This document shows positions 1 through 8,350 of a DNA stretch of 64,000 nucleotides, one piece after another. The stretch comes from JANQSS01 sp965249735. GTDB taxonomy: Bacteria > Bacteroidota > Bacteroidia > Chitinophagales > Saprospiraceae. The translations under genes were made by a program, and so were the position numbers. The notes under the pieces were generated by a model that was not told the DNA's origin, searched no databases, and saw only the letters and a program-made list of their open reading frames with translations. Where the stretch lies: assembly GCA_965249735.1 (NCBI GenBank), contig CBDFMS010000023.1, forward strand, positions 186,001 to 250,000, given 5' to 3'. Numbering within the stretch: position 1 is the stretch's first letter; the number at the start of each line of letters is the position of its first letter.

Positions 1-1910
1 GTACTAAATACGGATGAGCCATCTCTTCGAGCAGAAACGCTTATATAATATTTACTATTGTAATTGTAATTTGCTCTGGCAAAATAACCTTCAATTCTTT
101 TATCGGTAGTGAACCCACCCAATCTTACCGGGGTAGCCAGGTTGTCAAATTCGAATATCCCTTCCGCAGTTTGATCAATTGCCAGGGCATTATTTTCACT
201 GTAATTTCTATCGAAACTCTCATGTCCCAAAGTAATTTCAATATTATGTCTATCGTCAAAACCTTTCGTATAAGTTAGTACTTGATTGAAGTTCTCAACC
301 TGTCTTCTATATCTCTCCTCGCTATATCTTCCGGTCGGTTGTGCATCTCCTATGATATTATTCTCATACTCTTTCTCGATACCCTCATTAATGTCTCGAC
401 CATAATTTAATCTCAGATGCAAACCTTCCAAAATTTCAAAATCGCCGAAAAATCTAAATCCATAGGTATTGTCTCTATCCCGTTCATCATTCAATAAAAG
501 CTCTTGGAGCGCATGTCTTCCTTGATTTCTGGGTCGTGAGCCTATATTGAACTCAGAATACCCTTCACCAGCGTCGAATAGAGGATTGCCAGCCTCATCT
601 AATGCAAAGTTGCCTTCTAAATCATTGACATATACGGGGTAGATTGAACCCATACTTTTTGCAAATCCGAAAGGATTTACAATGCTACCTTCTCCCGCTG
701 AACTAGGACCTGCTGAATTGGATGTAGTAATGTTTGCCCCACCTCCTAATTGCAGCCAATCTTTGACTTGAAAATCAGCGTTTAATCGGGTTGTCAAACG
801 ATCATATTCAGTAGTAACGACATAACCTTCTTCATCAAGGTAGGAGGTTGAAAAGAAAACGCTGTGATTTGGGCCACCGGTCGATATATTTACATTATAG
901 TTTTGTCTTATAGCAGTCTGCTCTAATACATCATACCAGTCCAAACTTTTATAAATTACACTTGCGCTGGGATTTAAACGCCCATCCGTGCCCACGATTT
1001 GATCGTTGGCAACATTAAATGGATTATAACTCAAATTATTATAAATATTTTCGGATGCAAAAGCAGGGTCTCCTCCTCCTGCGCTTGAATTCTTTAAAGC
1101 CTCCCACATTGACTCATAATATTGGCCTGGAGTAACTTCATCGTATAAAGAAATAGCTCTGGACACAACACCATATTGAACAGATGCAGATACTTTAGTG
1201 CCACCTTTCGTACCAGTTTTAGTTGTGATTAGAACAACTCCATTAGCAGCCCTGGAACCATATAGGGATGTTGAAGAAGCATCTTTGAGAATGGTTATTG
1301 ATTCGATGTCTTCCTGGTTGATGGTTGTTAAAGCCCCTTCATATTGCATCCCGTCAACAACAAATAGGGGATCTGTCTCACCGTTTAATGTTCCCACTCC
1401 ACGTATCACGATACCCGGAGATGATCCCGGCTGTCCTGACGGAGATGTAAATTGCACGCCCGTTGCTTTACCTTCAATGGCTGCTATCGGTGAGGTGACA
1501 TTTCTTAATGCCAGGTCTTTAGCACCGACAACATCAGCTGATCCTGAAAAAGCTTCCTTGGTACTTATACCAAATGCAGTTACAATCACCTCTCCCAGAT
1601 AAATATCAGAAGACATTTCCACATTTATTACTGTCTGGCCTGTAACGGTGATATTCTGGCTTTCCATTCCTACGTAGGAAAAAACCAATACTTCTCCTTC
1701 ATTGGCCTGAAGGGAATATTTCCCATCTATACCAGTAATGGTACCCCTGGTTGGTTCACTTTGGATAATGACGTTAACACCAATCAAAGGTTCTCCAAAA
1801 TCAGGCTCTGTAACCGTGCCCGAAATGGTTGTTTGGGCAGAAAGTTGATTTGCAAGCAGGAAGATTATCAAGTAAAAAACCCGCTTCAATGAGTAGATTG
1901 CTCGTTCCAT
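1..1910 (-). CDS. SusC/RagA-family TonB-linked outer membrane receptor, 5' part
   Basis: Read on the minus strand from an ATG at 1910 and open to the window edge, so the C-terminal barrel is missing. The start gives a signal peptide of about 25 residues ending LSAQ. A carboxypeptidase-regulatory-like domain follows (about 27-115, with VTGQ and EVIVTAFG), then the TonB plug with the SusC hallmarks IRGVGT, LFVVDGM and LYGSRAANGVVLITTK, then barrel strands. Proteins of this family import glycans or peptides across the outer membrane with a SusD lipoprotein; a susD gene would lie beyond base 1. The TonB box is not obvious. The substrate cannot be inferred. Confidence 0.95.
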   Translation of the reverse strand, partial: MERAIYSLKRVFYLIIFLLANQLSAQTTISGTVTEPDFGEPLIGVNVIIQSEPTRGTITGIDGKYSLQANEGEVLVFSYVGMESQNITVTGQTVINVEMSSDIYLGEVIVTAFGISTKEAFSGSADVVGAKDLALRNVTSPIAAIEGKATGVQFTSPSGQPGSSPGIVIRGVGTLNGETDPLFVVDGMQYEGALTTINQEDIESITILKDASSTSLYGSRAANGVVLITTKTGTKGGTKVSASVQYGVVSRAISLYDEVTPGQYYESMWEALKNSSAGGGDPAFASENIYNNLSYNPFNVANDQIVGTDGRLNPSASVIYKSLDWYDVLEQTAIRQNYNVNISTGGPNHSVFFSTSYLDEEGYVVTTEYDRLTTRLNADFQVKDWLQLGGGANITTSNSAGPSSAGEGSIVNPFGFAKSMGSIYPVYVNDLEGNFALDEAGNPLFDAGEGYSEFNIGSRPRNQGRHALQELLLNDERDRDNTYGFRFFGDFEILEGLHLRLNYGRDINEGIEKEYENNIIGDAQPTGRYSEERYRRQVENFNQVLTYTKGFDDRHNIEITLGHESFDRNYSENNALAIDQTAEGIFEFDNLATPVRLGGFTTDKRIEGYFARANYNYNSKYYISVSARRDGSSVFS

Positions 1911-2034
1911 ATTTTATTAGTTTTAAATTGAAGAATAGTGTCCAAGTTGATATTATGATGCAGTTCACTATGAACATTCGTTGGTATTCATAGTGCAATA
2001 CAATTCAAATTATTTAGAAGCAGCCTTTACGGCA

Positions 2035-2082
2035 TCATTATTATTGTATAATAATAATGAAAATTTGCGAATTATACAATAA
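2035..2082. promoter_or_regulatory. Overlapping inverted repeats upstream of the susC-type gene
   Basis: Two overlapping dyads lie about 125 bases upstream of the receptor start. The first has 11-base arms at 2035-2045 and 2050-2060 around a 4-base loop. The second has 12-base arms, TTATTGTATAAT at 2041-2052 and ATTATACAATAA at 2071-2082. The arms share bases, so only one hairpin can form at a time. They could be an operator or alternative RNA structures; no regulator is identified. The rest of 1911-2486 holds no gene I can support. Confidence 0.4.
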
Positions 2083-2486
2083 TCAGACAATAAAACACGT
2101 TAGGCGTTGTTCCTTGCGACCCCTCCCATAATTAGACACAGTCTACATTAGAGAATCGGACCTGGGCAAAAATCAATAACTATGCTCAAGACACTGCACT
2201 ATGAGACATGCAGGAATTAATTGAAAATAATGTGTTGAAAAAGTCGTACTCCGAAGGAAGAAGTACAAATTATGACTTAATAAACACAAGCGCCTAACAT
2301 AGTATCATCAGGTTTGATATTTAGCACCATGTTGAGTTGATCTGCTGCAGAAATGACTATTGGCTGCAAGCAGAATACCTGCTCGTTGGATGATGTATCG
2401 AGGAATGTTATCTTGCATACATACACGATATACCCGGAACTTCTGACATGTGTTCCGGATATACAGATGTTAGTCACAATTGAATT

Positions 2487-3107
2487 ATGAGAAACTACAT
2501 GTATTTATATATAATAATTTTATTGTTTGGGTGTAATTCTCCAGCTGCCAAACAACTGAAAGAATATCCAGATATTAGAAGTGCTTTTGAAAATGATGAA
2601 ATCGACGAATTACAACGTATTCTTGATTTTTTCACACTGCAAATCTGCACAGGTGAATTTGATTTTGCCAATAATAAGGAGAATGAATCTTGCTATAGAC
2701 AATGGATGACCAAGTTTGCGACAAACGAAAAGACCGGTGACTTAAACGTAGAAATATCATTTGAAAAGCAAATGATATTCATCAATAGCCTTGAATCTAC
2801 AATAATCCGCGATTTATGGATTGAAATTCCACCACGAGAAATTAATGGCGTAATGTCCAACGGAAGTATAGACTTGACGCCAGACGGTATTGTTTACAAA
2901 CTACTAATAGAGCTTAAAGACGAATACAAGACAATGGATAGCTATTATAATTCTCTTGTTGCGTCTGGCGATCTTAGTCCTAGAATGGTGGCGAATATGA
3001 TCGTAAATCATAAAAAATATGACGTGTCTGACAGCAGAATTCGTTTGGTAATAGCGATACATTACTTAACTATGAATGAACGACATAGCTTAAAAAGAGA
3101 AAAGTGA
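2487..3107 (+). CDS. Predicted lipoprotein, family not recognised
   Basis: 206 aa. The N-terminus is a short hydrophobic segment with a lipobox (LLFGC, Cys about residue 16), so export and lipid anchoring are likely. The mature part is mixed alpha/beta and charged, with no motif I recognise. The gene stands alone on the plus strand. Its TGA stop (3105-3107) lies inside the attC-like site that begins at 3104, the usual arrangement for an integron cassette gene. A GTTAGGC box at 2099-2105 could mark the cassette's left border, but the partner box of that site was not found. Confidence 0.7.
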   Translation: MRNYMYLYIIILLFGCNSPAAKQLKEYPDIRSAFENDEIDELQRILDFFTLQICTGEFDFANNKENESCYRQWMTKFATNEKTGDLNVEISFEKQMIFINSLESTIIRDLWIEIPPREINGVMSNGSIDLTPDGIVYKLLIELKDEYKTMDSYYNSLVASGDLSPRMVANMIVNHKKYDVSDSRIRLVIAIHYLTMNERHSLKREK

Positions 3108-3110
3108 CTA

Positions 3111-4967
3111 ATCGAGTAGACGGCCTCGCCGATAATTAAATCGACGAGGTGCGCCTCTCACACCACCGTACATTCGGGTCGCGAATACGGCGGTTCGCTA
3201 AAACAATTTCCGTTGATGATAATAATTGAGCCAATCTATATGCCCACGATGCTGTAATCTAGCAACTGTAATGGTCGTGCCGAGTATTGGACTTTGCGCC
3301 ACACGCCAGCCTCCCAATTGGGAACGACTCCAAGCGTATGCAATTCCTGATTCGACGCCAAGTCGAATAAGACTACGTCTTTTCTTCTCGGGCTTTTTCC
3401 AATCGTGCCAAATGCAATACCGTAATCTATTGCGCAGCCAGCCTTCAAGTGATTTTATTTTCACCTGCATACTAGCCATCTTAAAATAATTAATCCACCC
3501 GCGTAACACTCGATTTACTCTGCGAATACGTTCTTCTAGTGATACCGGTAGTGTCTTTTTGGTTATCCATTTAAGCTTCGCTTTAATTGATTTCCATCCA
3601 GACTTCGCTACCACTAATTGATAAATCCCTTTTTCACCTTTCTTGTACGTTGGCACGAAAGAGTAGCCAAGTATTTTGAATTGTGTGGGTCTACGTATAC
3701 CACTTTTAATTCGATTAATAGGTAATTTTAATCGCCGTGTTAAATAGCGATATATTCCATTTCCTACACGTTTTGCCGCCACTTTACTTTTGACGTAGAT
3801 ACTGAAATCATCGGCATACCGCACGTAGCGATGTCCGCGCTTCTCCAATAATTTATCTAGCTCATTGAGCAGGATGTTCGAAAGCAGCGGGCTTAAGGGA
3901 GATCCTTGCGGAATACCCTTGCGACGCTTGTGAAGTTTACCGTTAACCCAGATCGGCGCACGTAATATGTGTCGGATTAATTTTAAGGTCTTGCTGCAGT
4001 TTATTCGCTTAAAAATCAGTTCTAAAAGCTTATCGTGTTGGACTTCATCGAAGAATGATTTAAGGTCAATATCTACGATATCCTGATAGCCATCATTTAC
4101 ATTTTCTAAGCTTTGTACTACAGCTTGATGCGCATTTCTTCTCGGTCTGAATCCATAACTGTGGCGTTGAAAGTCTGGCTCAAATATCGGTTGCAATACC
4201 TGTAATACGGCTTGATGGATCACTCGATCTACCGTCGTCGGTATCCCTAATAATCTTCTCTTTCCGTTTGGTTTTGGTATTTCGATTCCCAATATCGCTG
4301 ACACTTGATAGTGACCTTCGCGCAGTTGTTCGCAATATGACTTTCCATTTATTTGGAGATGTGTTTTTAAATCATCTACACCCAAACCGTCTATGCCTGC
4401 CGCCCCTTTATTCTGAGTCACTCGCGTGAAAGCAGAATTCATGTTTTTCCCTGAAGTAATTAATTCAATTATTTTCATACAATTTCTTTGTTCCGCTTAA
4501 TTCACAGCTACACCTATTCTGGAATACTATCCATTAATTAAATAGTCGCTCTGTGATTCATTAAGAACCTTTAACGTTCTGTCCTTCATTAGGTATCAAG
4601 TCCTAACTACTATGACTTCTGCTGACTTCTCCGCTCCATAATTTAATTATCGCGTAGATCTCTCTCGGTAAGGCAAATAGCTTTCTGTTAATTCCTGCCT
4701 GATCTACTATGAAAATCTTTTCTTGTGGACGTTGGTGTAATGTGCCACCTTATCCCAATCTTCATAGCCTCTTATCAGGTTCCTCTTCGTCAGTACCAAC
4801 TTTTGCAGTCCCGCTTACTTCAGTGTAAACTTCACAGTCAACCACCTTGCGGCTTGCTAATACTTCATGGTGTCACCCATGCGTATAGGAGACTTACACT
4901 CCCTAACCAATCGACTTTTCAATTGTAATCCAATGGAATATGGATTATATTCCCATTCAAGACACAC
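3111..4967 (-). mobile_element. Group II intron A, complete, 3'-side member of the tandem pair
   Basis: On the minus strand the RNA would start at 4967 with GTGTG, matching the GUGYG 5' consensus. It contains a 490-base structured 5' region, the maturase gene, and a 3' end with a domain V-like hairpin (about 3150-3197, AACCGCCG paired with CGGTGGT) and a domain VI-like stem ending CTACTCGAT at 3111. The 3' 90 bases are nearly the same as in the neighbouring intron (4968-5055). Length is 1857 bases. The 5' end directly abuts the other intron's last base. The structural class was not assigned; the missing endonuclease domain excludes the classical LtrA type. Confidence 0.85.
3198..4478 (-). CDS. 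ltrA: Group II intron reverse transcriptase/maturase (intron A)
   Basis: 426 aa. It carries the RT palm motifs: RRLLGIP at about 74-80, YGFRP at 108-112, DIDLKSFFD at 136-144, PQGSPLSPLLSN at 190-201 and the catalytic YADD at 221-224. A maturase X domain follows with RGWINYF and the LRYCIWHDW block. The protein ends after SPILGTTITVARL, with no HNH endonuclease. It would help the intron splice and copy it into new sites; without an endonuclease, priming would rely on replication forks or single-stranded hairpin DNA. All active-site motifs are intact. Confidence 0.95.
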   Translation of the reverse strand: MKIIELITSGKNMNSAFTRVTQNKGAAGIDGLGVDDLKTHLQINGKSYCEQLREGHYQVSAILGIEIPKPNGKRRLLGIPTTVDRVIHQAVLQVLQPIFEPDFQRHSYGFRPRRNAHQAVVQSLENVNDGYQDIVDIDLKSFFDEVQHDKLLELIFKRINCSKTLKLIRHILRAPIWVNGKLHKRRKGIPQGSPLSPLLSNILLNELDKLLEKRGHRYVRYADDFSIYVKSKVAAKRVGNGIYRYLTRRLKLPINRIKSGIRRPTQFKILGYSFVPTYKKGEKGIYQLVVAKSGWKSIKAKLKWITKKTLPVSLEERIRRVNRVLRGWINYFKMASMQVKIKSLEGWLRNRLRYCIWHDWKKPEKKRRSLIRLGVESGIAYAWSRSQLGGWRVAQSPILGTTITVARLQHRGHIDWLNYYHQRKLF

Positions 4968-6819
4968 ATCGAGTAGACGGCCCCACCAGCGGTAACTGAT
5001 GGGGTGCGCCTCTCACACCACCGTACATACGGTTCGCGTATACGGCGGTTCACCAAATCGACGTTTGCATTTTATTATGGCAATAATGAAGCATCGGTAG
5101 ATACCCTTTTCTTTTAAGTCTAGCGATGGTGATTGTCGTACCGAGGATAGGGCTTTGAGCAACTGCCCAACCTCCCATTCTGGTTCGACTCCAAGCGTAT
5201 GCTTGTCCCTTTGCGATCCCCAATCGAATTAGATTCTTTCGCTTACGTTCAGGCTTTTTCCAATCATGCCAAATGCAATATCTCAGCCTATTGCGCAACC
5301 ATTCGTCTAGTTTTTTAAGTTTGGTATATATATTCGCCATGCGAAAATTATTTATCCATCCTCGTGCAACTACCGCTATTTGGTTGAGCCGTGCGGTTAA
5401 TGATAGGGGTTTGGTTTTCTTGGTAATTCCTTTCAGTTTGCGTTTAATACTTGACCAACTAGCTGGCTTTACAACTAATTGGTATTGACCACGTATTCCC
5501 TTCTCGTAGACGGGAACAAAACCATGCCCCAGCAGTTTGAATTTCACTGGTCTACGTATGCCGCTTTTAGCTCGATTTATTGGTAGATTTAATTTGTCTC
5601 TTAAAAAGAGATATATCTTGTTTCCAATGCTTCGAGCCTCCGCTTTTGATTTTGTATAAATACTAAAATCATCCGCGTAACGCACGTATTTGCACCCCAT
5701 GATTTTCAATTTCTTGTCCAATACGTCCAGCATTATATTCGATAATAGTGGACTTAACGGACTGCCTTGCGGTATTCCTTTGCGGCGTTTATAGAGCTGA
5801 CCATTTATTTTTATTGGAGCTCTTAGCCACTTACGAATAAGCCGCAGCGTGGTTCGACATTTTACCTCGTTGTAAATTAACTGTAATAGTTTTTCATGGT
5901 CTACGTTGTCAAAGAATGCTGCTAGATCTATATCCACAATATCTTGGTAGCCATCATTGATGTATTCCAAGGCTTGTGATACTGCTTGTTGCGTATTCTT
6001 GTTCGGTCGAAAGCCATAACTCGACGACTCAAATTCTAATTCGAATTTTGTCATCAGTATTTGGCTCACAGCCTGCTGCAACCATCTTTCTGTTACCGTT
6101 GGTATGCCGAGTAGTCTTGTTTTACCCTGACCTTTGGGGATTGGTACCCCTTTGATTGCCGTCGCATTATAGCTTTGTTTGAGAATCGATTTAATTATCG
6201 TGTATTGGTTCTTTTCCTTGTGGGAAAATAATTCCTTTACCGACATTCCATCAATTCCTGCTGCACCTTTATTCTTCACCACCTGACGGTAAGCTTTATA
6301 AAGATTCTTCGGCTGTAATACTTTTGCAATCATTGGTTAATTAAATAAAAATGTTTCCGTTGTCCGCTTAAGATTAGGCTAGCTAGGCCTCCTAATCGAA
6401 TTAAGACATGATTCAATGTTCAGTCCTTCCTTAAGGTGAGTCCTCTACCATTTTCTCAGGCAGCTCGTTTCCATTAAGTACTATGACTTCTGCTGACTGC
6501 TCTGGTCTATCAATTAATGATTCCAGAACCCTCCCCAGGTAAGCACCTAATCTTTCCTCCGACTCCTGCGTCATCTACTCCAAAGAACTTGTTGGTCTCG
6601 GGTGTTGCAAAGAAGTGCTTGCTTACCCGCTCTTTTGAGCCTCTGTATGACGTTTCTGTTCGTCAGTGCCGAATTTTGCAGTCCTGCTTCCTTCAGTGTA
6701 AACCTCACGATTAACCACCTTGCAGCTTGCTAACAGGCTCGGACCAACTCGCCTGTATGGGATTTTCACCCACTAGATTAATTCACTATCTTGCCATAGT
6801 GGGTGCATGCTGGGCACAC
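4968..6819 (-). mobile_element. Group II intron B, complete, 5'-side member of the tandem pair
   Basis: The RNA would begin at 6819 with GTGTGCCCAGCATG, a typical group II 5' end, and finish at 4968 with CTACTCGAT. A domain V-like hairpin lies at about 5007-5052. Length is 1852 bases, close to its neighbour. The 5' region shares blocks with intron A, for example CTATGACTTCTGCTGACT at 6480-6497 and 4611-4628. Choosing 6819 as the boundary restores the CTAAC box of the attC-like site, which supports the assignment. This intron probably arrived second, between the original 5' exon and intron A, because target recognition depends mainly on the 5' exon. Confidence 0.85.
5050..6333 (-). CDS. ltrA: Group II intron reverse transcriptase/maturase (intron B)
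   Basis: 427 aa, a paralogue of the enzyme at 3198-4478 with the same domain order: RT motifs TRLLGIP, YGFRP, DIDLAAFFD, PQGSPLSPLLSN and YADD at 219-222, then the X domain with RGWINNF and LRYCIWHDW, ending in SPILGTTITIARL plus a short tail. There is no HNH domain. The reading frame is intact. The two enzymes differ at many positions, so the introns are related but separate lineages and not a recent duplication. Confidence 0.95.
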   Translation of the reverse strand: MIAKVLQPKNLYKAYRQVVKNKGAAGIDGMSVKELFSHKEKNQYTIIKSILKQSYNATAIKGVPIPKGQGKTRLLGIPTVTERWLQQAVSQILMTKFELEFESSSYGFRPNKNTQQAVSQALEYINDGYQDIVDIDLAAFFDNVDHEKLLQLIYNEVKCRTTLRLIRKWLRAPIKINGQLYKRRKGIPQGSPLSPLLSNIMLDVLDKKLKIMGCKYVRYADDFSIYTKSKAEARSIGNKIYLFLRDKLNLPINRAKSGIRRPVKFKLLGHGFVPVYEKGIRGQYQLVVKPASWSSIKRKLKGITKKTKPLSLTARLNQIAVVARGWINNFRMANIYTKLKKLDEWLRNRLRYCIWHDWKKPERKRKNLIRLGIAKGQAYAWSRTRMGGWAVAQSPILGTTITIARLKRKGYLPMLHYCHNKMQTSIW

Positions 6820-7169
6820 ACTTTAGATAAAACGGAATAGCTCGCTATCGCGTCGCTACTCCGTTTATCATTAAACGTTAGCACCATCATAAAGTACGTA
6901 GAATTCAACTACGAAAACATTGAATTCATAGACGAATTTTCTGAACTGCTGCTAAATGAATAAATAAGAATTAGCTATAATGTACAAAATTAAACCGGGG
7001 GTATTTTGAACTCATCATTAAAGCTATGGGAAACTTCGATTCGCAAAAGTCAATAATTTGTTAAAATGCTTTTTTGCTTAAATAAACTACTGAAAATGAT
7101 TTGGAAAAATGATAGAATTCAGTGCTAGAGGATACGAGCATTGTCGACCTCCACTTGGTATAGGTAGTT
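6820..7169. other. Right flank of the introns: attC arm and a small gene remnant
   Basis: 6820-6883 is the right part of the attC-like palindrome. In 6884-6963 the plus strand is open and codes for KYVEFNYENIEFIDEF and a few more residues before a TAA at 6961-6963. This resembles the C-terminus of a lost protein and has no start codon of its own. Beyond it, 6964-7169 is AT-rich and I see nothing coding. Confidence 0.35.
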
Positions 7170-7731
7170 TTATTCAGCTCTCTTTGTTATTCCATTTAAG
7201 ACAGGAGTAGATATTGTTCCTAAAACGTCAAGAATAGCGAAAACACCCAATAATCTGTAGAAAAATTCACCTTTCTCAGACTTGATCATTATTTCAATGA
7301 TCAGCATAATGATAACTAAAGCGATAAATGTGATTGTTGTAGTCATTATATGCTTAATCTTTTTTGATTTTGGTTTAACGAGAAATAGCAACGAAATATA
7401 GCTAATCATCGTTGAAAGAATCACAAAAGTAAATACTAGTTCCCAAATGAGCGTATTATCAACTACGTCCCAGATTGCAATAACAGTTATAAAAAAACCT
7501 AGAACGGAGACAATCATTCAGAGCAATGAAAATAAATTGAACACCTTTTCGGTTGTGGACAACAGAGCTACAAAGACCTGTCACGATATACTATCCAACC
7601 GTCAATGTTGTCAGTAGCAATCTGGTGTCCGAATCTTCAAAGTCTCCAAAGAGAAAAAGATATATTCCAATCAGAGCACTAATTGTAAGGGAAATTATTC
7701 GAGTTTTAAGGAAGTATTTTTTATAATTCAT
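7170..7731 (-). pseudogene. Multi-pass membrane protein broken by a stop and a frameshift
   Basis: An ATG at 7731 opens a frame (MNYKKYFLKTRIISL...) with one transmembrane helix, which hits an in-frame TAG at 7591-7593. The same frame then continues as YIVTGLCSSVVHNRKGVQF. Near 7518-7530 the coding signal moves to the frame that starts MIVSVLGFF at 7517 and runs 115 aa through about four more helices to 7170. Read together the pieces make one coherent membrane protein of about 185 aa. The family is not recognised. Two independent lesions argue for real decay. It lies downstream of the next gene on the same strand. Confidence 0.6.
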
Positions 7732-7795
7732 ATCGTTCTTAGTTAAATCATTTAACTACTTACAAGGTTTGAATAAACGCCTGTTTTAATAGTGT

Positions 7796-8161
7796 TTATT
7801 TTTTATTAGAGGCAGCTTCCATTTTTACCTTATATCCACTTTTAATAAAAAGAATACCAAGAACCAGCAATGGTAATCCAGAAATAATTCCAAATCCACC
7901 ATCCTTTTCGACTATAAAAAGTTCAAAACTCAACATACATATATACCACAATAGGAATATTGTTCCTGCAGTTATCTTATCGTACCATGAAATCGAGAAG
8001 CCTATTATAAATAAAACAAAGAGCAGGTATACTATCATGCCTTCTGTGTTTAATAAAGGGTAAGATCCTGGAAAACTACCGGAAAATAGAAACAGTATAT
8101 ACAGGACAGCATATATTAATGTTAAATACTGGATTGGTTTAACAGATTTTAGTAGTTTCAT
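7796..8161 (-). CDS. Small four-helix membrane protein, function unknown
   Basis: 121 aa with about four hydrophobic helices and a basic C-terminal end (SGYKVKMEAASNKK). No conserved motif is recognised. The IS21-family element inserted only about 13 bases upstream of this start codon, so the native promoter and perhaps part of the ribosome-binding region are separated from the gene. Expression would now depend on a promoter reading out of the element. Confidence 0.55.
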   Translation of the reverse strand: MKLLKSVKPIQYLTLIYAVLYILFLFSGSFPGSYPLLNTEGMIVYLLFVLFIIGFSISWYDKITAGTIFLLWYICMLSFELFIVEKDGGFGIISGLPLLVLGILFIKSGYKVKMEAASNKK

Positions 8162-8177
8162 ATTCTTTATTGCATAA

Positions 8178-8335
8178 TCCGGTCAAACTGACCCCCCCAT
8201 TCCGATTTGTACTGACCCCACCATTCCGGAGGTTTGACCCCCTGCAATGAGGTAAAATGTTAATAACGTTCCGGTATACTGACCCCCTATATTTTGGAGG
8301 GTGTTAAGAACATTCCGGAGGTTTGACCCCCTCAA
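8178..8335 (+). repeat. Left-end multiple terminal repeats of the IS21 element
   Basis: The unit (A/T)TTCCGG...(T/A)TGACCCCC occurs near 8178-8198, 8199-8218, 8223-8240, 8270-8289 and 8313-8331. In IS21-family elements such repeats bind the IstA transposase. The mirrored units at the right end are at 10758-10766 and 10782-10800. Confidence 0.7.
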
Positions 8336-8350
8336 GATGACTATGGAAAC

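Larger units (their letters stand above)
3104..6883 (+). other. attC-like recombination site, split by two group II introns
   Basis: Joining bases 3104-3110 to 6820-6883, which is what remains when both introns are removed, gives a 69-base imperfect palindrome. It begins GACTAAC (R''-like) and ends GTTAGCA (R'-like). Between these, TTTA-GATAAAACGGAATAGC pairs with GCTACTCCGTTTATCATTAAA, leaving unpaired bulges and a loop of about 13 bases. Integron attC sites have this form: complementary outer boxes, unpaired bases in the arms, length 57-141. The insertion point lies in the R'' box, CTA^AC on the top strand. The introns point against the cassette gene, as reported for group II introns that target attC. 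No integrase gene is in the window. Confidence 0.6.

Noticed and set aside
1198..1602. 134-codon plus-strand frame
   Set aside because: Antisense to the SusC-type receptor, whose plug motifs are unambiguous on the other strand.
2277..2477. 66-codon minus-strand frame before the lipoprotein gene
   Set aside because: No ribosome-binding site or recognisable motif; it overlaps the likely promoter region of the plus-strand gene, and the GTTAGGC box at its end explains it equally well.
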